A stretch of DNA of 64,000 nucleotides from the NCBI GenBank assembly GCA_020635205.1, contig JACKAE010000005.1:124001-188000 (forward strand), in the 5' to 3' direction. Below are positions 43,001-50,245 of this stretch, piece by piece. The position numbers were made by a program, and so were the translations under genes. Position 1 is the first letter of the stretch. The number at the start of each line of letters is the position of its first letter. Under the pieces are notes generated by a model, which ran no database searches, was not told the DNA's origin, and saw nothing but the letters and a program-made list of their open reading frames with translations. The DNA is from Ignavibacteria bacterium. Lineage in GTDB: Bacteria; Bacteroidota; Ignavibacteria; OLB7.

Positions 43001-45862
43001 ATTAACGTTACTCCTGCCGGTCGCGTTGGCATCGGCTCCAACTTCGGTCAGAGTGGTTTTGATGTTTCTGCTGACCTGACAGTGCTTGGTGACGTTAAAC
43101 TCTTTGAGCAGAGTGAAGCTACTGCATACCTTCAGTTAACTGACCAATCGAGTGACCCTTATTTCTTGCGGTACTTCCGGTTGAATGAAGCAGACTTCCG
43201 AATCTACCACAGCTTCAACGATCGGATCCGTTTCCAGACCGGGAAGGCTGATGGCACGCGCCCAGGGTCAATACGTTTTGATGTTCTTAGTACTGGCCCT
43301 GCCGCCGTTCCAAGATTGCTTGTACACCCAGACGGTGTAGGAGTAAATATGGATGGGTTTGGGCAACTACCCGGGTCACAGCTTGCCGTACGGGGAAATC
43401 TGAGTGTTGGAAGTGGCAACGGTTACTTCGATGGAGCTGCCCCTGCTAACGGAGTCATTATTGAAGGGAATGTTGGTATTGGCACAACATCACCGGGAGC
43501 CAAGCTGGAAGTACGAAATGGTCATATCCTTTTGTCGAATGGTGGCGTGGCCGGACAAATCCAATTAGCTGAACCAAATCCTTCTGGAACAGACTACACC
43601 TCTTTCAGAACGCAGGCCCAGTCCGGGAACATCGACTATATCCTGCCAGCGACAATTCCGGCCTCACTCCCTGTAAACAATCACGTCTTGACGATCACAG
43701 GAATCAGTGGTTCGGATGCAACACTCTCCTGGGTTGACAATACTACCAATCTGGGCCAGAATGTGTGGTTGTTGGGAGGTAACACTGCACCGGGATCAAA
43801 TATTCTCGGCACACTTGATGGGACATCTCTCGATGTTCGAACCAATAATACCACGGCCATTACAGTAAATGGAACAACACAGGATGTGAGTTTGGCACGC
43901 AACCTGAATGTTGCACAGAACGGCACTGTCACCGGGAACCTGGCGGTTGATGGGAACACAACCCTTGGTAATAACACGCTGGCAGATGGAGTAACAGTTA
44001 ATGCTGTTCTGACAGCAAACGGTCGAGGCAATACAGTCGGTGATAACAGTGCAAATCAGCAACTGCGGATCGATGGAGTGGTTGATGCCGCAGTTGGTAA
44101 CACCCTTGCGGGCAATCCAACTGTCTGGGATGTTGTGGTGGATGGTGATGTCATTCACCAGGGGATTATCAAGGCGGGAGGATCATTGTGGATAGATGGT
44201 GTAACGCCGAACAACCATCAGATCGTCGCAAACAACGCGTTGAACCTGGGAACGATTAGTGGGGATCAACTGACACTCTCCACAGCCGGAACTATAGCAA
44301 TGAATGTTGATGGGGTAACACAGCAGGTGAATGTAGAGAGCAGTTTGAATCTTGCCGGAGCAAATACCCCCTTGCTGGTGAATGGAGCGACGGGAACGGC
44401 AGGACAAGCTTTGATCTCGGGTGGTACAGGAAACACACCAACGTGGGGTCGGCTGAACCCAACATCGTTGAACCTAAGCCGCAATGCAATGTTTGTGGGG
44501 AATCCCTTCGACATTGCCACAGAGTTGGCTGCCGTTCCGGATCGGATCCTTACTACGAGTGCAGGTGGTGCGCCTGGATGGCGGACAACGTTGCCAGCCG
44601 GAGTCACTGTGAGCTTCGACCAGATTGCGACTGGAACAAACACGGTGGCGACGATGAACGTGGGAACAGGTGCAAGTCTGCAGCCGACGGGAACAGGTGT
44701 AGTGACTGCCAATCGTTTTGTCGGAACAGGATCGACCTCAAACAGTGTTGATCTGGCAACAGGTGAAACTGCAGGTATCCTGCCGATAGCGAAGGGGGGA
44801 ACCAACGGAAGTGCAACGCCGTTGGCAGGTGGGGTTGCCTACGGAACGGGGAGTGCTTACGCTTTCACGGGAGCAGGTTCTTCAGGTGATATCCTTCTCT
44901 CCAACGGTGTGGCTGCACCATCGTTCCAGAATCCTAATGATCTTTTCTGGAGATTAAATGGCAACAGTGGAACAAGCCCGGCTTCAGATTTCTTCGGAAC
45001 AACCGATGCACAACGGATAGTCTTTCGCACTAATAATGTCGAGCAGATGACGTTGAGTGTAACAGGCAATCTTGGCCTCGGAACCACAGTACCCGGAAGT
45101 ATCCTCTCTATTGTCAACAACGATGAAAGTGATGTTGCTGACGACGTTGTCTTGACAACGTTCTCCGATAGCTACACCCCCTTGCTCCGTTTTGTGCGAG
45201 CCAGAGGAACCCAGTCGTCCAACGCATCAGCACTCTTAAACAATGATATTGCCGGACTCATTTTCTTCCAAGATGGAACATCTACAACTATAGGTGCTAC
45301 AATTCGGGCAGTTGCAGATGCAAATCACTCTGCTACCGATCAAAGTACACGCTTGGAATTCCTTACCACAGATAGTTTGACCCAGAATACAAGCATGGTT
45401 ATTGATGATGATGGCAAGGTCGGAATAGGAACAGCTACGCCTGCGGCTACTGTAGAGCTTCATGTAGTAGGAAATGCCGGGAAAACTGTTGGAGGGACAA
45501 CGTGGGTGAACCTCTCGGATGAACGAGTTAAAAATGTTCAAGGTGACTACGACAAGGGATTGTCTGATATCCTCAAGCTCCGTCCAGTAGTCTTCCGCTA
45601 TAAAGATGGTAATCCGTGGGGTGCCTCAAGCAGTGTTGACCAATATGGCTACATCGCTCAGGAAGTTGAAGAAGTTTTTCCAGAAGCCGTTGATACCGGT
45701 GATGATGGATACCTGGTGTTCAATATGCACCCCATTCTTGTAGCCTATACTACTGCAATACAGCAGTTAAATGAGAATGTTGAAGATCTCAAGGAATCGA
45801 ATGTCGAGCTTCAAGAACAGGTTGAAGAGTTAAAAAGCATAATTGAGAATCTGAATAAATAA
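40085..45862 (+). CDS. Giant secreted fibre-like protein with C-terminal S74 autoprotease/chaperone domain
   Basis: 1925 residues. The signal peptide is MIFRTILAITSALCLPVLIL, cleaved near HSQ. The N-terminal block (SSILETSSTAKGILLPRLNT, LQRDAIVRPAHALLIFNTDD) is shared with the gene at 63351. The body is Asn/Thr/Val/Gly-rich, with strand repeats as in phage tail fibres. Two nearly identical 106-residue blocks lie at about 241-346 and 388-493, and a longer repeat (GDNSANQQLR, GSLWIDGVTPNNH) occurs at about 719-850 and 1320-1460. The C-terminus is a Peptidase_S74 chaperone (NLSDERVKNV, predicted cleavage before Ser1811) ending in a coiled coil. The released fibre is probably a trimeric surface appendage or adhesin. 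No phage genes are nearby. Confidence 0.8.
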   Translation: MIFRTILAITSALCLPVLILHSQPVTDGMGNVGIGTVAPHQSSILETSSTAKGILLPRLNTLQRDAIVRPAHALLIFNTDDSTFQYNYGDEFRPLWYRLVVVDNNGQFRAPLSPGALWYGGADSVATELAPGLPGDVLVIDSTGSRPAWQPMGLLNYWRLGGNTAPSSNIFGTLDATDIDVRTNNINRMRVDGTTGDVSIASSLSLNGASTPLNLNGTSGLAGEILQSGGAGATPEWSSDLNVNSVTVDSLTVNEYANITNNIFTTDSAVFNTNVVFNDTAVFNDYTNINGVEFFVDSTVNFWNQVTINLDSTVVNNVFVSNDTAVFNGPTIFGDTVIFNTLPSLPLSEDALYVGDVNNVATELPTTNVPGAVLQQSASGSPLWDNNLNVNSVTVDSLTVNEYANITNNIFTTDSAVFNTNVVFNDTAVFNDYTNINGVEFFVDSTVNFWNQVTINLDSTVVNNVFVSNDTAVFNGPTIFGDTVIFNTLPSLPLSENAMYVGNGANVAVELAPGTADQVLQIDGSGSPTWQTLDLLPTGTVNNSTLVWDNVNGEWIENVNVTLNPTNGNTDINGDLNADGTAVSFPNIPTTTTSTAVVVTDGVGNLQTTDVDDLLGNATLTEDNIWVGDASNNPSELSPGNDGDVLTISGTTPTWTANPGGLLPGGTTLNSTLRWDGTNWVENVNMRSDASGNSINEGTLTVNGALTATAATNVVGDNSANQQLRVDGVVDAVVGNTLVGNPTVWDEVIDGDVVATGLIKAGGSLWIDGVTPNNHRVVANDDLTVGTTNANAIRLSTNGTTAVSIDGTTQQVNVERSVNLNGANVPFLVNGAAGTAGQILLSSGPGVTPNWRTSDELFWGLNGNSGTTPGTGANQNYLGTSDMQDFVVATNSTERFRINRDSGAVLPGIDDTYDLGASNLRWRDVYVGPSSLHLVSNAAETGTPRDWKLGIEESTLGNKRGNFQVSLGTTEAINVTPAGRVGIGSNFGQSGFDVSADLTVLGDVKLFEQSEATAYLQLTDQSSDPYFLRYFRLNEADFRIYHSFNDRIRFQTGKADGTRPGSIRFDVLSTGPAAVPRLLVHPDGVGVNMDGFGQLPGSQLAVRGNLSVGSGNGYFDGAAPANGVIIEGNVGIGTTSPGAKLEVRNGHILLSNGGVAGQIQLAEPNPSGTDYTSFRTQAQSGNIDYILPATIPASLPVNNHVLTITGISGSDATLSWVDNTTNLGQNVWLLGGNTAPGSNILGTLDGTSLDVRTNNTTAITVNGTTQDVSLARNLNVAQNGTVTGNLAVDGNTTLGNNTLADGVTVNAVLTANGRGNTVGDNSANQQLRIDGVVDAAVGNTLAGNPTVWDVVVDGDVIHQGIIKAGGSLWIDGVTPNNHQIVANNALNLGTISGDQLTLSTAGTIAMNVDGVTQQVNVESSLNLAGANTPLLVNGATGTAGQALISGGTGNTPTWGRLNPTSLNLSRNAMFVGNPFDIATELAAVPDRILTTSAGGAPGWRTTLPAGVTVSFDQIATGTNTVATMNVGTGASLQPTGTGVVTANRFVGTGSTSNSVDLATGETAGILPIAKGGTNGSATPLAGGVAYGTGSAYAFTGAGSSGDILLSNGVAAPSFQNPNDLFWRLNGNSGTSPASDFFGTTDAQRIVFRTNNVEQMTLSVTGNLGLGTTVPGSILSIVNNDESDVADDVVLTTFSDSYTPLLRFVRARGTQSSNASALLNNDIAGLIFFQDGTSTTIGATIRAVADANHSATDQSTRLEFLTTDSLTQNTSMVIDDDGKVGIGTATPAATVELHVVGNAGKTVGGTTWVNLSDERVKNVQGDYDKGLSDILKLRPVVFRYKDGNPWGASSSVDQYGYIAQEVEEVFPEAVDTGDDGYLVFNMHPILVAYTTAIQQLNENVEDLKESNVELQEQVEELKSIIENLNK
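40805..41121 (+). repeat. Intragenic direct repeat, copy 1 (317 bp)
   Basis: It matches 41246-41562 at an offset of 441 bases. I see about eight differences, and all of those are synonymous. The block encodes strands such as DSAVFNTNVVFNDTAVFNDY. Confidence 0.85.
41246..41562 (+). repeat. Intragenic direct repeat, copy 2 (317 bp)
   Basis: Second copy of the block at 40805-41121. The segments between the copies and immediately after copy 2 differ, so the unit is the 317 bp itself and not a longer array. Confidence 0.85.
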
Positions 45863-45969
45863 TGTGCTGGTCTGTTTGCTGATCCTCAGCCTTGACATGA
45901 AAGTGAAGATTCGGTAAGAGGCGAAGTACGGAGAGGCTGTGTACTCCAATAATATTTCAAAAATCAGAG

Positions 45970-48900
45970 ATGCGTAAACTTATAGCTATTATAACAACGG
46001 GATTTATCCTCGCTTCCGTTCCTTCCGCAACTCAGACTGTTGTGACATACTATGTCTCCTCTATATCTGGTGATGATAGTGCGACAGGAACAGCAGCTGC
46101 CCCTTTCAAAACAGTTCAGAGATGCGTGAACTCTTGGGATGACACAACACAAGTAATCTGTAGTTGTGCGGGAACATTCAATGAAGAAGTTGTTATCCGT
46201 CACGGTGGCCCAGACCCCGCACACCGAAGTAAACTGATTGCCTGGGATACTGATGAAGACGGGAGCAGAGATGATGAGACATTTGTTCTTGATGGCCAGG
46301 GAATCTATAACATTGCAATTGAGGCTCCTCAGGGTCCAAGACCTGACAACGTAGAGATCGGCTGGCTTACCATTCGCAACTACGAACCGGAGGGTGGCTG
46401 TAGCAGTGGAAGTGAAGTAAAAGGGATCAAACTTACCTGTGTAGGAGGTGATGGGTGTAGTGACTGGTGGCTGCACGATAATGTGTTCGAGAAAATCGGA
46501 CAGTACTGTAACACCTCTGCAAATAAAATTGTGATTCAACCCCAGCACGCTCCCCACCTTTTGGTAGAGCGTAATTCCTTTGATTCTTCTGGAGCATATA
46601 TCATGCGATATATCCAGGGGAACGGTATCACGTTCCGGAATAATCATGTTCACATGGTGGCTGCAGGGATTGAAGCTTGGGGGAGTCCGGACTCGCTGGC
46701 CATTGTCAATAACATATTCCTGAGTGATGGAAACTCGCGCAACGATCCAGATGATCCTTCCTGTATGGGGCCAGTTGCAATTGCCTTTACGAGCAATGTG
46801 CAGCATGGATTAATCAAGGATAATGTCTTCATCAACTGTGCATCCAGTGTTAAGATCGGTGTGAGCGAGGAAAAAGGAGTTCGGGACAATGCTTTCCATA
46901 CGATTGAAGGAAACTATATCTACCGATCCGATAATGTGTGTGATGAGTTGAACTCACCGATCATTATTGGAGATTGCAGCGATACATCAGATTCCGGCGA
47001 TAGTATCGTTGTACACGACATCAGTATACGGAATAACATTATCCGGTATAGTGGAAACAGAACATCTCATCGCGGTGCTGCTATCACACTTGTAGGAGGT
47101 CATCCCTATCCATTCACCAGCAACATCAACATTCTCAACAACACAATCAACGGTTTCAAGTGGGGAATCCGAGCTGATGAATGTACCAGTGGCGGAGTAC
47201 CCCGGGCATACCAGTTGAACGGAGTAGTCATCCGCAATAATATCTTCAGTGGAATATGGGGGGCGTTCTATACTCTCGAACGGTTTGGCCCGTGGTCAAA
47301 CGGAAGTACGCCAACTAACTGGGTGTCGGATAACAATGTCCTCGACAGTATTAACAAAGTTGAGTGGAATGTTGACTACACTCTAACCCAGTGGCGATCA
47401 GTTCAGGGGCAAGACGTTTCCTCAATCCAGGCTTCTCCTGCCTTTATTGCCGGCGACTCCACGTTCAATCTTGCGGTAACCGACACGGTTGCTCAAAACC
47501 GGGGGAAGAGTCTTGCTGACGTGATGGAAGACTTCTCTGGTCGCTCCCGGCCAATGGGTGGAGCCTGGGATATCGGTGCGCACGAAGTCGTCGACAAACG
47601 AATCTACTTCGCCTCGGCTACTACCGGTGATGACAACTACCTCGGCACTGCCGATCAACCCTTCAGAACTATCCAGCGTGGACTCAACCTCTGGAATGGA
47701 ACAGAGCAGTTCGAGCTTCGTGGTGCGGGATCATTTAACGAAGAAGCCGTAGTCCGATATGGAGGAATCTCCGCAGACTCGATGAACGCTATCCTTCCCT
47801 GGGATACTGATAACGACGGATCGCTCGACGATGAAACCTTCGTCCTCGACGGGCAGAACAGCCGAGCGATTGCCATCGCAACCGACTCGACAACCGCTCC
47901 GGACTTTGTCGAGATAGACCACCTTAGCTTCCGAAACTATGCGCCAGATTCGTGTGGGCAGGGTGAAGAAGCTCGATTCGTCCGTCTGCTCGGCAACGAT
48001 CAAGACAGCGTTGAAGGGTGGAGTATCCACGATAACATCTTCAGCAATCTTGCCAGCCAATGCGATCTCTCAACCAAGCAGAGTGCAATCAGAGCCACGT
48101 GGGTAAAGAACCTGCGGGTCGAACGAAACTCTTTCGACTCGATCAGCGGCTATCTGCTCAACGGCATTCGGGGCACGGCAGTAGACTTCCGCGACAACGT
48201 GGCAACGCTGATTGGGGCTGGGGTTCGGACAAGTTACTCGGTGGATTCGCTTCGGGTTGTGGGGAACAGGTTTGTGGGGGATGGCAATGGAGCCAACGGA
48301 ACGGGAAGTGCGTGCCGTCAGCAGTGGGGAGTGAATCTGATTAACGGAGTACAACATAGTCTGATCTCAGGCAATGAGTTCATCGGGACTTCTGGTGGTG
48401 TTCGCTTTGCACTGAACGAGTCGAGTGAGCGGAACAATGCAGGCCACATCGTAGAGAAGAATCTGATCTACATGAACGATGAATCGTGCAATGCGAAACG
48501 TCCGGGAATCGTGCTGGCCGACTGTAGTGGGGTGAGCGACGGTGGTGACTCGCTCTGGATAGAGGATGTGTTAGTTCGGAACAACGTGATAGTCTTTGAA
48601 GGTGAATCCGATAGCAGCAACGGCGGCATCAAGTTGGCCTCGGGTCACCCATACAGCTACGAGAATGATTGGCGAATCTATAACAACACGATCGTTGGTT
48701 TCAAGCGAGGGATGTTGGTGTTAGCGAGTGAGGAAGAAGATGGGAGTCCATCGGAGTATCTGCTGAACGGTGTGGAGGTGAAGAACAATCTCTTCTCGGG
48801 GATAACCGATGCCCACTACAAATTTGAAGCAGGCATCTGGGAGGGTACGCTGCCGAACGGCTGGGCATCAGATTACAACGTTTATGGAGGAGTTGATCGT

Positions 48901-49449
48901 TTCCGCTGGAATGGGAAGAAGAGTTTGACGAAGTGGCAGAGGAAGACGGGACAAGATGCGCACTCGGCAACATGCTCGGCAGTCTTTGCAGCGAACGACT
49001 CGCTCTACCACTTGTCGAACACGGATAATTGTGCGACAGATGGTGGGGTAAGTCTAACGGAGGTGGATGCGGATATCGACGGAGATAGTCGTCCGAGTGG
49101 GGGGGGATATGATGTAGGAGCCGATGAGAGAACTAACGGAGGCTTAGCGAAGCTGAGAGCAGGCGAGACGAAGGGGGAGGATGAAGTCACTGGAAGTATC
49201 GCCATTAATCCACACCCGATTGTTGACAGAGCAACGATAACCCTGAACGTACCGGAAGAGTGGAATGAAATTCAGGTGGTGATCTACGATATGCTTTCGC
49301 GACCAGTTGCCCTGCTACTACCGGAAGGGAGTGGGGAGGCCGGAGAGTACGAGTTGGAGTGGTACAGGAAAGGGCTTGCCTCAGGTCTCTACATGGTGGT
49401 AGTAGAATCAGGAGAGAAGCGAGTAGTGCAGCAGGTAGTTGTTGAATAG
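45970..49449 (+). CDS. Secreted double parallel beta-helix protein with T9SS sorting domain
   Basis: 1159 residues. The signal peptide is MRKLIAIITTGFILASVPSA. Two homologous halves follow, at about residues 26-535 and 537-1060. Each opens with YVSSISGDDSATGTAAAPFK or IYFASATTGDDNYLGTADQP, typical of secreted parallel beta-helix proteins, then FVLDGQ, LVERNSFDS-like and NILNNTINGF/IYNNTIVGFKRG rungs (right-handed beta-helix repeats). Blocks such as DTDEDGSRDDETF and DTDNDGSLDDETF could bind calcium. The last 80 residues are a T9SS sorting domain (INPHPIVDRATITLNV, YDMLSRPV, LASGLYMVVV). Beta-helix families include polysaccharide lyases and adhesins; no catalytic residues can be assigned. It follows the S74 fibre gene by 107 bp. 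Confidence 0.8.
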   Translation: MRKLIAIITTGFILASVPSATQTVVTYYVSSISGDDSATGTAAAPFKTVQRCVNSWDDTTQVICSCAGTFNEEVVIRHGGPDPAHRSKLIAWDTDEDGSRDDETFVLDGQGIYNIAIEAPQGPRPDNVEIGWLTIRNYEPEGGCSSGSEVKGIKLTCVGGDGCSDWWLHDNVFEKIGQYCNTSANKIVIQPQHAPHLLVERNSFDSSGAYIMRYIQGNGITFRNNHVHMVAAGIEAWGSPDSLAIVNNIFLSDGNSRNDPDDPSCMGPVAIAFTSNVQHGLIKDNVFINCASSVKIGVSEEKGVRDNAFHTIEGNYIYRSDNVCDELNSPIIIGDCSDTSDSGDSIVVHDISIRNNIIRYSGNRTSHRGAAITLVGGHPYPFTSNINILNNTINGFKWGIRADECTSGGVPRAYQLNGVVIRNNIFSGIWGAFYTLERFGPWSNGSTPTNWVSDNNVLDSINKVEWNVDYTLTQWRSVQGQDVSSIQASPAFIAGDSTFNLAVTDTVAQNRGKSLADVMEDFSGRSRPMGGAWDIGAHEVVDKRIYFASATTGDDNYLGTADQPFRTIQRGLNLWNGTEQFELRGAGSFNEEAVVRYGGISADSMNAILPWDTDNDGSLDDETFVLDGQNSRAIAIATDSTTAPDFVEIDHLSFRNYAPDSCGQGEEARFVRLLGNDQDSVEGWSIHDNIFSNLASQCDLSTKQSAIRATWVKNLRVERNSFDSISGYLLNGIRGTAVDFRDNVATLIGAGVRTSYSVDSLRVVGNRFVGDGNGANGTGSACRQQWGVNLINGVQHSLISGNEFIGTSGGVRFALNESSERNNAGHIVEKNLIYMNDESCNAKRPGIVLADCSGVSDGGDSLWIEDVLVRNNVIVFEGESDSSNGGIKLASGHPYSYENDWRIYNNTIVGFKRGMLVLASEEEDGSPSEYLLNGVEVKNNLFSGITDAHYKFEAGIWEGTLPNGWASDYNVYGGVDRFRWNGKKSLTKWQRKTGQDAHSATCSAVFAANDSLYHLSNTDNCATDGGVSLTEVDADIDGDSRPSGGGYDVGADERTNGGLAKLRAGETKGEDEVTGSIAINPHPIVDRATITLNVPEEWNEIQVVIYDMLSRPVALLLPEGSGEAGEYELEWYRKGLASGLYMVVVESGEKRVVQQVVVE

Positions 49450-49513
49450 AAGAACTGAATAGAAGTTTATGAGCATGTTCCCCTCAGACTTGGTGGTTGT
49501 AGAGGGGATCAAG

Positions 49514-49556
49514 ACAGGGACGCACGTGCATGGGGAGTGCGTCCCTGTAGTTTTAT
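49514..49556 (+). terminator. Intrinsic terminator after the beta-helix gene
   Basis: ACAGGGACGCAC (49514-49525) pairs exactly with GTGCGTCCCTGT (49537-49548), with an 11-base loop and then AGTTTTAT. Confidence 0.75.
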
Positions 49557-49659
49557 GGTTGAGAGAATGGGAAGAGAGTAAAGCAGAGCTAATGCTACAG
49601 CATCATCTCTTTCAATTGTGCCCGGTAAGAATGGCTTACCCGAAGTCTTTTTCCTACGT

Positions 49660-49920
49660 TCAAGTGTGCGGTGTCGCCCCCATCTCCATCAGGAGCGGCT
49701 CTCCGATCATCTGAAAGGTGAGTGTTACTCCCTCTCCCTTCTGGAGTGTGCAGGGGAGCGATGTTGTTTGATACCCGAGTGCCTCGGCGGTGAGGTTGTA
49801 TGTCCCTGCCGGATAGTGGAAGGTAGAAGTTCGCTTCTCCAGAATGCAAGGGGGAATCGATGAGTGGAGATATGGATCGGTGAGTGGAGGGGGAGAGTAC
49901 AACCAGATATTCTTCAACAT
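49660..49920 (-). CDS. Possible small protein with carboxypeptidase-regulatory-like strand pattern, perhaps degenerate
   Basis: 86 residues from the ATG at 49918-49920. FHYPAGTYNLTAEALGYQTT followed by LPCTLQKGEGVTLTFQM looks like the second half of a carboxypeptidase-regulatory-like (beta-sandwich) domain: P-x-G-x-Y-x-L-x-x-x-A-x-G-Y. The frame stays open upstream of this ATG to 50016 and reads SLSCNQSWPPPRIAITIHIK, which resembles a lipoprotein cysteine box (LSC) and a first strand. No suitable start codon or hydrophobic leader precedes it in frame. Either an unusual start is used or a frameshift has removed the signal sequence. It is on the opposite strand to its neighbours, downstream of an intrinsic terminator for the plus-strand gene. 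Confidence 0.4.
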   Translation of the reverse strand: MLKNIWLYSPPPLTDPYLHSSIPPCILEKRTSTFHYPAGTYNLTAEALGYQTTSLPCTLQKGEGVTLTFQMIGEPLLMEMGATPHT

Positions 49921-50026
49921 CCCTTTGATATGTATAGTAATTGCAATTCGTGGTGGTGGCCAGGATTGATTACATGAGAGTGAGGCGGTGGAGCAGCTAT
50001 AGGTAGAGCAGGAAATTCAATTATTC

Positions 50027-50072
50027 GAAAACGGCGGAGAGACTTTTGGGTGCTCCGCCGTTTTCTTTTTTT
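50027..50072 (+). terminator. Terminator-like hairpin with T-run
   Basis: GAAAACGGCGGAG (50027-50039) pairs exactly with CTCCGCCGTTTTC (50053-50065), with a 13-base loop followed by TTTTTTTC. No plus-strand gene ends close by, since the beta-helix gene stops 578 bp earlier with its own terminator. It may end a small unrecognised transcript or protect the downstream receptor gene from read-through. Confidence 0.65.
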
Positions 50073-50245
50073 CTTGCTCTCCACATGCAGTTATCCCCGG
50101 AGCCTCGTAATACAAACGGAGAAACTTACTCTATGAGATCAATTGTACATTCATCGGTTATTAAAAATCTATGCCAAAAGCAATACATCTATTCTCTATG
50201 ATTCGAGCAGAACGTTCTCTACGCAGTTCCCAGAGAATATCTCAC

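Noticed and set aside
40085..45862. The fibre gene as evidence for a prophage
   Set aside because: No capsid, terminase, tail, integrase or lysis gene is present; the signal peptide and lineage context fit a cellular secreted protein.
29226..49536. Similar TGCATGGG-type loops in the terminators at 29213 and 49514
   Set aside because: Only two or three instances with different stems; chance similarity cannot be excluded.
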